A DNA stretch of 64,000 nt from Akebia trifoliata. Taxonomy: Eukaryota > Streptophyta > Magnoliopsida > Ranunculales > Lardizabalaceae. The stretch's first letter is position 1. Every line of letters starts with the position of its first letter. A program made the translations under genes and the position numbers. Below, piece by piece: positions 37,260 to 47,381 of the stretch. A model generated the notes under the pieces. The model was not told where the DNA came from, ran no database searches, and was given only the letters and a program-made list of their open reading frames with translations. Location: assembly GCA_017979445.1 (NCBI GenBank), contig CM030713.1, positions 31,277,915 to 31,341,914 on the forward strand. The letters are read 5' to 3'.

Positions 37260-38400
37260 TTGTCAAGAAACTTTAGTTTTTAGATGCTCAAGATTATTTA
37301 ACAAAGCTCATTTTCAATGTTAGCTTACATGGACCTGTCAGATCAGATTTGAATAGAAAAAAAAAAAAAAAATGAAATGTTTATAAAATAAATTTATATC
37401 CTTGTAAATTATAAAAATTGTGAGGAATGCATGTGTCACGCTCATGTTATTTTAGTAATAACATTGTTTAAATTTTTTTAATAGATTATAGAGGGATTTC
37501 TTAGAAAAATATGAATAATTTTAGTTTTAGTGTGGATTTCATTGACAAGATATGGGGGCAGCATAGGAATTGAAAATTTTGTCATTTGAAAAAAATTCAA
37601 ATAAAATAAGATTATTCATTTTGAAAAAATTCAACCAAAATAAAATTACTTTTTAAGAGGAAACATACTAAATCTCTAATGCTATTTTCACCTAAAATGT
37701 ATTTAAAAGAGCCATCTTGTAGAGGTGGTAAAATCTGTGTAATAATACCATAGCTTTCAGATCAAAATCCTACCTTCACAGCTAAATGTAAACACACACA
37801 CACACACAAAAATTGTTCTTTCCTGTTCAAGCTACAATACAATTATACCTTATTGGTTCGAGGCCATTCGATTGTCTTGAAGTGTGAAATATAATAATCT
37901 TAAAATAAATACAATAAAAAAAAGATTTCTTGCATCACATGCCTATCATACATTTGTAGAGGGAGAGAGGGAGGAATGCACTTGGAAAAACACTTCTAAG
38001 TTACTAAAATAAATAAATAAATAAAATTAGATTCTCTATTTGCTTAGACTAGTGATAATTCGACGTCCCTTTTTTTCGACATTCCCCAATACTCTCCCTA
38101 ACGTAGCAATTACAGAATCATAAATTTTTTTTCTTGTGTATTCCGAGGCAAATGATCTACAATTATGTGATGGGAGCATAGGTGGACGCCTGGAAAAAAA
38201 AAGCATCAGACTATCACGACTCATTTGCTCACCCTTTTTTATTCCATTTTATATATTTTAAAGTCAACTCTCCATGATAGTTATCATGTGATTTTAGCGC
38301 TCCACATGTGTATAAGTTTATTATACAATTGATACATGATTAGTGATATTATTTTGTAGCTATCAAGAGTTACCTGCAGTTGTATTGTCCCACCATATAC
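37260..38400. other. Intergenic DNA, no gene seen
   Basis: AT-rich, with short microsatellites such as (CA)n near 37793-37807. No supported feature on either strand. Confidence 0.5.
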
Positions 38401-38412
38401 AGTATTGGTTAA

Positions 38413-38611
38413 GAATCTGGATCGTAAGCACCCAAGGTGGAGGATTGAACCCTCCTCCCACACCTCAACACATGCCACATAATAATCTAAGGACTTAATG
38501 ACTAAGATCTCTCTTTTTTAAAATTTCTTTGGATTGTGACTTACATGGCATGTGTTGAGGTGCGGGAGGAGGGTTTCAATCCTCAAACCTGGGTGCATAT
38601 GATCTGTACTC
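38413..38611. mobile_element. Foldback MITE with 9-bp target-site duplication
   Basis: Flanked by perfect direct repeats ATTGGTTAA (38404-38412 and 38612-38620). The inverted arms read GAATCTGGATCGTAAGCACC and GAGTACAGATCATATGCACC and continue with near-perfect pairing through GAGGATTGAA, CCCTCCTCCC and CACCTCAACACATGCCA. A 9-bp duplication is typical of Mutator-like elements. Related to the element at 9879-10071. Confidence 0.8.
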
Positions 38612-38629
38612 ATTGGTTAATGGATAGTG

Positions 38630-40440
38630 TGTCTTGTTATCCGTTTGTTTGGTGCTTAGTTCTGACTTCAAAGAAAAGGACAAGAATCTAACTTTCAATC
38701 ATATATGTTGAGGCAGGAAGCGGATCCTATGTAGCACACGGTTCCTATAGCACATATCCAACGGTTGAAAGAGCGCCAACTCAGCCATACACTTAGATCC
38801 CACACTTAAAATATTGGTTGTTCAGTAGTTGTTCATTTTCAAAGGCATTGATCTAGAGGAAAAAAATTGTTTTTTTTAATTTTTTAATCAGATCTAAATC
38901 ATGATCACAAGAGGTTGAGAAGTTAATTTCTTTTTTACCAAGAAAACTCTCTCTCATCTATTGGATCTGTGCTATAAGGTGCTACAGAGGATCCGCTTTA
39001 GTCGAGGTAACATGTTACAATCATGAATATACTCTCCCCCCCATACACAACATATCATGTCACGTTAAAAATGCCACGTAACAATACTTTAGCATGTATC
39101 ATATGAAGCTTTCAGTAAAAAAAAATAATATAGAAAACTACGCATATCAAACTCATTCGTTTTCCTTCAAATCCAATTATTAAGATTTCCCATTATTAAG
39201 ATCCAAAAGAGGATCAAAATTTAAAATCTGCATTGTGCAATGTGTGAAGGCAGTTTAATTTATATACATATATATTAAATCATAAGTAAAGAGACATTTG
39301 GTGGATAGTGCTGTCAAAAAGGTGTCCTGTGGAACACAAGTCAGTCCTTATGATAGCTGAGTTGGTTACTCAAATCAGTGCACCTACTGATATGTGATAT
39401 CATCATGAACATGAACCAATCAAATACAACCAAAGCTTCAAGGGTGTCTTTCATGGCCTAATTTACTTTGGAGAGGGAAAAATAAAATAAAAATACAAGA
39501 CATGGTCTGAAATGTACTCTTTAACAATGTGATAAGCAACATGTCGTTAGCTTTTGAAGGCACAAGAGGGCACTCGAGACCATTTATTAATGGTTGTCAT
39601 TTTCACAAGAAGTAATGTTTAATTAAGGATGCTAAACCATTATGGTCTTTCCACTTAAGGTAACCCCACCTAAGAATGCTCTAAAATTAGGTCTTCCCTC
39701 TATTGCATTAAAATTTTATGTGTTGTGTCACATAGTCACTTTGATGAAATTTAATATTTAATATATGTTACTATAATAAATAAATAAAAATCTCAGATTG
39801 GGTCATGGTTGATCCAGAACCGATCCAATAAGATGTCAGAGCGGTTCTTAATTGCATTTCAAATCCTTGATCCGTACCAAAAGTGTGCTCTTATCTCATC
39901 TATTGATGATGTCACTTTACATGATATAATGAGATAGCAGTTTTTTATTTTTTATATAAAGCAATGTGTTCACACACATTTTGGGATGGGATTAGTTCCT
40001 ACCGTCACACACCTGATTTCACAGAAGTTTCTCAACATGCAACATGATAAGTTAATAATAGGCCACCCAATTTAGGACACACGGCTAGAGGGAGTAAACC
40101 TTTGTCGTTAATTTTACTAGTATGCCAATCCCATGATGGTAACAGTCATTATTTCATTCAAGGAATCATGAGTTTGCATATACAATAACACCAAAGCCCT
40201 ATCCCAAAGATTTGGGTTCATATTTATTTTCACTATTTTCATTTAGATTCTTTTGGGCCCTCTTCTCATCTATTTTAGAATCTTCAACTTGAATATTTTT
40301 TTCTAATTGGAATTATAACTAGAAAGGTAGCAAGAATAAAAATCTTCAAGAAAAACTAAATCATAAAATGCAAGATATCTAAAATTTACATAATGTAGGC
40401 ATTTCATTAAGGAGGTCATAATAAAACCTTGAATTGAAGT
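38630..40440. other. Intergenic DNA, no gene seen
   Basis: AT-rich. Nothing coding or structural recognised. Confidence 0.5.
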
Positions 40441-40442
40441 AG

Positions 40443-40562
40443 AGTCGTGCTGGAGTGACGTCAAGATCGTACCACATGTTGCACTTTCCTAACATGAAAG
40501 TGCGTAGGAACTATAGATGCTTTTCATGGAGGAAGTGCAATATGAGCTACAATCTTGAGGTC
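40443..40562. mobile_element. GAGTCGTGCTGG-family MITE (copy 3, diverged)
   Basis: Left end GAGTCGTGCTGGAGTGACGT, then an internal ATAGATGCTTTTCATGG segment. The right arm is diverged, ending near GGTCATGTCAACGTT. Lies 157 bp from copy 4 in the same orientation. Confidence 0.5.
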
Positions 40563-40718
40563 ATGTCAACGTTATTGAACACCTATCCACTTAGTTATCA
40601 AATTGGGATGATTTCCAAAATAATACTCCGATAAAGGTACTAATTTATAATACTTTCTCTTGTGAGGGCCTCCATTCAAGTAAAGGGATCTACAGTGTAG
40701 AGAGGACAATATGTAATA

Positions 40719-40889
40719 GAGTCGTGCTGGGGTGACACATAGGTGACAAAATGATGTGGTGTCGTGCACATTACTGTAGATGCTTTTCTGCGAGATACAA
40801 GTAAAAAGCATCTACGGATATGCACGCGCCACCACATCATTTTTTTTTGTCACTTTTATGTCTCCATTTGTGTCATTCCAGCATTTTTC
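40719..40889. mobile_element. GAGTCGTGCTGG-family MITE (copy 4) with 9-bp target duplication
   Basis: Flanked by perfect TATGTAATA (40710-40718 and 40890-40898). Left end GAGTCGTGCTGGGGTGACAC; inverted right end GAAAAATGCTGGAATGACAC. Both continue to ATGATGTGGTG. The centre is a hairpin of GTAGATGCTTTT and AAAAGCATCTAC. No coding capacity. The 9-bp duplication points to the Mutator superfamily. Confidence 0.85.
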
Positions 40890-41339
40890 TATGTAATAAT
40901 GTCAGTTCAAACTTCTAATTATAAATTGTTTAATGTTATTGTAAAGTTTGTGTTTGCAACTACCAACTTTTCTTATCCGTGAAAGGTGAGAGAGTATGTC
41001 ACACTTATCAAGCTGTGTATATAAAACAAATAACTGTAATGCGATGACGTTTTGAATTTAGGTTCACATTATCTCCACCTTAAAATAAAATTTTAAAATA
41101 GTGAAATAAAATGTGACAAAGATTAGATTTTACAAAGCAAAATATTAATTATGATCCAAACTTTTAGCTATGACATTGATATTTGATCAACAAGACTACT
41201 TTATAGTTTTTGGGTTTGAGAGTTATATTGGGAGAAATCCAAGCTGTAATCTTTCTCAATCATAGTGAATCACTCTTTCGTCTCTTTTGCAAGCATAGGC
41301 ATTGTTGAATATTTTCTAACACCCCTTCTAACATACCCC

Positions 41340-41490
41340 CCTTAAGCTCCCTGACTAGGCATGGGCTAGAATCACAGATCTTTTTTCCTTGGGAAACACA
41401 ATTACACATCCCCATAAACATGTGCAATTGTGTATCTCGAGGAAAAAGATCTTTGGTACTCCAAGGGGCACATGTCAGAGGGGGTGCCAG
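41340..41490. mobile_element. Small foldback sequence
   Basis: AGATCTTTTTTCCTTGGG on the left pairs loosely with CGAGGAAAAAGATCT on the right across a centre of CACAATTACAC / GTGCAATTGTG. Related AGATTTATGAT...ATCTACGATTTTT hairpin near 63195-63250. Non-coding. Confidence 0.4.
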
Positions 41491-41598
41491 CAAATCTTTA
41501 TTTTAAATCTTAATATGTCTTCAATGTTTATTTTTATTTTATTTTATTGTTTTTGTAATTTAATAGTCTTCTTGAAAGCATAAGAATAACGATTTGGT

Positions 41599-41912
41599 CT
41601 TTCAGCGTCATTTCTTTTTATCTCGACACTTGTGAATATCTTCGATGACCTATCCCATATCAAATTTTGTCCAATAGAATTAGGATTGAAACTACTTGAC
41701 TTGAAATTCTTGTCAAGAAAACCTGATTGGGTCAGAAAATCGTTATTCTATTATTTTTGGGCTTTCAGCATCATTTCTTTTTTATCTCGACACTTATGAG
41801 TATCTTCGTGACCTATCCCATATCAAATTTTGTCCAATAGAATTAGGATTGAAACTACTTGACTTGAAATTCTTGTCAAGAGCACCTAATTGGATCACAA
41901 TATCATTATTTT
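41599..41912. repeat. Tandem duplication of a 163-bp unit
   Basis: Copies start at 41599 and 41762. Both carry TTTCAGC(G/A)TCATTTC, ATCTCGACACTT and a long identical stretch around CCTATCCCATATCAAATTTT and GACTTGAAATTCTTGTCAAG. It lies about 500 bp upstream of the ALMT start codon, so may touch its promoter. Confidence 0.9.
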
Positions 41913-42424
41913 TTTCGATTTCTAAGATTGGAGATCAAGATTTTGATATAATAGATATATCAATATGAAGCTAAGGTGCCAAACTTTCTTTGGTAAGTGC
42001 TCCCTAAAAGCAGCGACTTTTAGGATTCATAAATATAGTTTAAACAAGAGAAAGAACAGAAAGAATTAAAATAGATAATTTAAAGCCCTTAGCTTACTAC
42101 CTTACCCACTCACAAATTAAAAAGATGTCTCTACACTGCCTATAACTTTGAATTAACTTTTTTAAGCCATCCAAGATGGCAAATGCACCCTTATATAAGC
42201 TTCCATGGTGATCAAACATTGAACAATACAAGGTTAAGTGATTAACCTTTCTATTACATGGAATTGGGGCCTCTAACAGCTACCTTTCATAGCATCCTCA
42301 GATTGGTTTGTCTGGTAGGCACCTACCCATACCTAAAAACATAACCATCTCACTTAGACAAACTCTTTGATTTCATTTCAACCATTCGATATTCGATTAT
42401 TTTCTTTAGTGATTGATTTGAGAG

Positions 42425-45317
42425 ATGGTTAATGTGAAAGAAGTGTCCGGTGGGCTCGAATGGAGAGTAAGAGCGGCCGATGGGTCATCGGAGATATTGG
42501 TGCCAGAATCGGGAATAATCCGAAGAATTTGGCTAGGGTTAGAAAGTTTGGTTTTAGGGTTTGTGAGGAAAGTGTGGAAGTTTTTGAACAAGGCATGGGG
42601 TATAGGAGTTGATGATCCTAGAAAGGTTATTCATTGTCTCAAGGTTGGGATGGCTCTTACTGTGGTATCACTCTTTTACTACATGAGACCTTTGTATGAA
42701 AGCGTTGGAGGGAATGCTATGTGGGCAGTTCTGACAGTTGTGGTAGTTTTTGAACACAATGTGGGTAAGTATACAAAATTACATAGGGTATGCCATTTCA
42801 TTCCAAGATTGATGTGTCCTAAATAAAAATGGTGTGGTAATAGAAGTTTACAAAACTATTAGTCATAATTTTTAACTTCCTTAACATCTTTAATACCAAA
42901 CTTACCCCTGATTCGAAGTCTAAATTACCTTACCAACGACTTATTTTTATTCATGTTGTTGTAGGTGCCACTCTTTGTAAAAGCCTAAACAGAGCAACGG
43001 GAACTTTCCTCGCTGGAGCTCTTGGCATTGGTATTCATTGGGTTGCAATTCAATCTGGAGAAAAAATTGAGCCCGTAATTCTCAGAAGCTCGGTATTCTT
43101 TTTTGGTATGTAAAATTTTTGTTCGAAGCTCTTATGTGCAATTTATATCTTTCAATGCTGATGTGCTGCTTTGGTTTTCTTGTACACAGCTGCGGCCGCA
43201 ACCTTTTCTAGATTTATTCCATCAGTGAAAGCACGATTCGATTATGGTGCAATGATCTTTATCCTAACCTTCAGCTTTGTTTCAGTGTCGGGTTATCGTG
43301 TAGATAACTTGTTTGAGTTGGCTCACCATCGATTATCAACCATTGTGATTGGAACTTCTATGTGCATTCTCATTAGCATTCTCATCTGCCCGATTTGGGC
43401 TGGCCAGGATCTTCATCATCTCATCGCTCGTAACTTGGAAAAGCTTGCCAATTCCCTTGATGGTATGTGCATGCCTAATTTACATGACACGCGCGTACTT
43501 ACATAGATACATTTCATCGAACAATTATCCCAAAAATTTGTGGTCAGCTAAACAATTCAGTTATGTCTAAAGCCATGTCTTCTATTGTTGCAAGCATGAT
43601 CATATCCATTCTCACTACCTTAATCAATGTTTTTTTTGGCTCTTCCTTCTCACTTTTGTTAACATGGTTTCAAATCTCATCAGAGAGACCGAGATGACTT
43701 GGGTGAGTTGTCTCGGTATCGTCCATCAACAAGATTGATATACAAGGTGTCTCAACTGTATGACTTCTCACAAGATAAAAGGGATGACTTGGGCGAGATT
43801 TTGAAAATATCGTCTGAGTCAACTGGGATTTTGTATATTTTAATTAAAATAATTCTTTAAAAAAAAAAAATTAAATATGTGTTATATAACTAAAATATGA
43901 TTTCATGACTAAACATCTTCTAATCAACTTTATTTTTATATAAAAAAAATTATAATTATTTTATTTTTATATAAATATATAAGAATAAATAATTCTAAAC
44001 CGAGTAAAATGGTTTATCTTGTTTGAGATAAATTGACAAATCTAAGACAACTCGGTCTATTTCATGAACGAGATGAGACGAGATGTGAAAGAGAGATTTA
44101 AAACCATGCTTGTTAAATCTTTTGTTATCTTAGGAAAATATATTACATAAACTCATACTAAAAAACACTATGAGGGAAAACAACAGTAATAGAGTGTAAT
44201 CAAAATATCTGATTTAATTAGTTTTTCTTTTCTCTCCTGACAATCAGGATGTGTAGTTGAATTCTTCGAGGAAGAAGTGAGTATAATCGACAACGAACAA
44301 GATTCTCGTAAAAAATTGCAAGGATATAAATGCGTGCTAAATTCAAAAGCCTTGGAAGAGTCTTTGGTAAACAGTCAATTTTATGAAGATGAATTAACAA
44401 GAGCTTTCTTTTTATTCTTTAATGTAATTACTTTGACTTGAACTGGGTATGCATCATTTTTATTTTCAGGCCAATTTTGCAAGATGGGAACCCAACCACG
44501 GCCGTTTCAGCTTCCAACATCCGTGGACACAATACCTTAAGGTTGGAGCCTCGATGCGCCACTGTGCTTATTGCATAGAGGCTCTCAACGGTTGCATCAA
44601 TTCCGAAAATCAGGTAAACATGTGTAGATCAGGAAAAAGAATAATAATTTGATTCTTAAACATCTAAACTTCCAACTCATTTGTGCAACAAATCGTTGAT
44701 CAAATTGCGAAATTAGATAACAGGGTTAATCTTATCTTATGTGCTAAAATTCAAGAAGAAATATGCTTTAAATAATTTTTATTATGCATTGTCTCAAAAC
44801 AGTTTATATTGTAACTGATTTACAGACACCTGAATTCATAAAGAAGCATCTCAGTAATGTTTGTATGAGTTTGAGCTCTCATTCTTCAACTGTGTTGAAA
44901 GAGCTGGCCATTATCACCAAGACTATGAGAAAATCTTCCACCATAGATTTTTCAGTTGGAGAGATGAATAGTGCAGTACAAGATCTCCAAAATGCCTTGA
45001 AGTATCTTCCCACCCAACTCAGACCACCACAATTACCAGTAGTCGAAGTTCCCGTAAAGGAGAAAAAAAATCTGATGTCAACGACAACTATCGTACCCCT
45101 TATGGATGTTCTACCACTTGTCTCAGTAGCTTCATTGTTGATTGAAATAACAGCGAGGATTGAAGGGATTGTCGATGTTGTAGAAGAATTAGCTGGATTG
45201 GCAGATTTCAAGCCAGCAGATGACAGCAAGCCCAAACAAAGCCAGCCCACCACAACAAACAAACTCAGTTCAGATCATCAAGAAGAAGAAACCATGAAGG
45301 CCCTTCAACAGGTCTGA
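42425..45317 (+). CDS. ALMT: Aluminum-activated malate transporter (ALMT) family anion channel
   Basis: Membrane channel for malate and other anions; family members act in root malate efflux, vacuolar malate loading or guard cells. Six exons with frame kept: 42425-42764, 42965-43105, 43190-43462, 44248-44366, 44470-44613 and 44826-45317, all GT-AG, giving 502 aa (family about 450-560). N-terminal [11 protein letters not shown] is followed by [17 protein letters not shown], the first membrane span, and [14 protein letters not shown]. More spans follow in exons 2-3 ([26 protein letters not shown]). The conserved WEP motif is in [11 protein letters not shown] (exon 5). The long soluble tail of exon 6 is typical. 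Transport substrate and membrane cannot be told from sequence. Intron 3 carries a CATGGTTT-family transposon. Confidence 0.94.
43663..44108. mobile_element. CATGGTTT-family element in ALMT intron 3
   Basis: Left end CATGGTTTCAAATCTC; inverted right end CATGGTTTTAAATCTC. Subterminal motifs GAGATGACTTGGG and GACAACTCGG / CGAGATGAGACGAG recur. Flanking TTTTGTTAA and GCTTGTTAA overlap the ends slightly and resemble a decayed 9-bp target duplication. No reading frame. Siblings at 26610-26802 (partial) and 63732-63949. Confidence 0.7.
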
Positions 45318-47381
45318 GTTCTACATCATTAACTTGGTTAGTTGGCTGAGGTTCACTTTTCTCACCAACAAGAGAATTTGCTTGACTAAAACGAAAAAGA
45401 AACAATGTAGAAGAATCAAAATATGTTGTGAGTATATAGCCAAGTCTCTCTGCTTTCTCTCTAAAACTAAGCTAGCTCTAACTACACAAAAAAAATTATT
45501 TCTTTCTTATGGTTATATCATGTACAAACATGTCTTTTTTCATCACTTTCTAAGTGATTTTTCAATAACAAGGGCAAGTTGATTAAAGAGAAAAATAGTA
45601 CACTTAAGCCTTACTTGGACATGTGTGGGGGTGATAAAATGGATCCCAAATACATTTTCAATATTGTGTTGTTGTAGTTCAAAATATGATTGATAGATGA
45701 TGTCAAACTATAACAATTGATAGTCTAGATTTGTAAGAAAGAAAGCAGAATAATCCATATGCACGCCTTGCCATCATTATTATTAACAAAAGAGGAAGGA
45801 ACAAGAGGAAAGAAACATGTTGAGGACAATTGGATACGTTGTAAAACATTCTAAGAATCTTGATGAGCGTGCAAGCGTTTCTTTCCTAAACTTGTTTGTT
45901 CTTTTGTTTAATACACTATTAGACCTAGTGAAACAATACGTGGCTAATTTTATGTGGTTCTGTCCAAATGTAGGGAGTCCCACAAACTCGAGGAACAAGC
46001 ATTCAATTCTAGTTTGACATGTATATTTAACCAGTCTTCAAAACTCTAAATATAGAGACTAAGACTTCGAACCTAACTCCAACCGTTCTAAGCAGTTTCA
46101 TTTTTTAATTTACCCTCGACATCATTATCCATGCCTTCAAATATGGAAGGGAGAGAATTTTTAAATTACCCTCTCTATATCACTATCCATGCCTAAAAAT
46201 ATGGAGGGAGAGAAATTTTTGATGGGACTCTAAATCAGTGTTCACATTTTTCTAAATACCTATTTTGTCCCCTTTTTCATAAATGTTATTTTCAGCCTTT
46301 TTTCCCCCTTCCTTGATACATATTATAGTGATTTAAAGAGACGGTTGGTTGGAGTTCAAAGTGGATTTGAGGGGGGACCTTCATCTTCAAATTTGAAGAG
46401 GATGCCAATTTGATGGAAAATTTTGAATAGTGTTTTAACATGCCTCAAATCACGGGAAATCTGTTGCATGGTAAGAGGGTTTGTATAATTGTAAAGGTAT
46501 CTCAATTTGAAAAATGGTCATAGCAAACTACACATTTTGTTCACGTTAGCTACAGTAAAATATCGGGTTAAATTTTAAAGATTGAATACATAACATAGAT
46601 CCCCAAATCTTTCTCACATCCACTTGAATGTAGTGCTTCAACTTAGATCTACCAAATAGGACATGATAATTCCCTAATTCATAAAACACAGACAATCTTG
46701 CGTAAATGTGTCCTTCGAGTTTCTCACCATTTCTAGCCGCATTTGTCAAGCATATTCTTGGGGGTGATCGAAAAAGTGATTTTCAGAGTATCTGGAATCC
46801 CTTAGTCTTGCTTTATCCGCACAAGCTAAGTCCCATTCCCAATACCCGAAAACTATGTATGATATTAGGTGCTGAAAGAATACCCAATTAGTGATGGTAG
46901 CTAAGCCAAAACCAAAAATTGACAGTAGATCTCGTACGGCAAAGAAAGCCCAGCCACCACCATCTCCATGCCATGCAAACCAAAGAAAAATAGTTGGCGA
47001 CGATTAGGTATTAACACTTTGTGAAAGTCATAACTAATAGTATTTCTTGATCTCGTTTTAGCATAGTTCAGTAAATAAATGAGTTCTGTCTCAAAAGTCA
47101 CACTTAAAAATAAATTAAGATCTCAAACACCTAAATACCCTTGCAGATGAATAAACTCCACAGAAAACTCTGTTCGAGTTTAGGGCATACCATCTCATCC
47201 ACACGTACATACCCCTTTCTTCTTTCTATTGTCCTCAAGTTAGTCCTTTACCTCCGAACGGGCGAGCCACTATATCACAGAAGTTAAAAAGGAGTTCAGT
47301 AAACAATGAAGTACTCCTACTCATATCCCAAATATAAAGGAAACCACCATAACGTGTTAAATAAGTAAATTTCAGTCCTAG
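45318..47381. other. 3' flanks of ALMT and RS31, no further gene seen
   Basis: The genes converge here. Only a short tandem repeat is visible: two roughly 63-bp units at about 46107-46169 and 46170-46231, each with TACCCTC, ATCCATGCC and ATATGGA.GGAGAGAA. No transposon ends or further coding region. Confidence 0.5.

Noticed and set aside
44879..45262. 127-codon minus-strand frame opposite ALMT exon 6
   Set aside because: Antisense shadow of the conserved ALMT tail.
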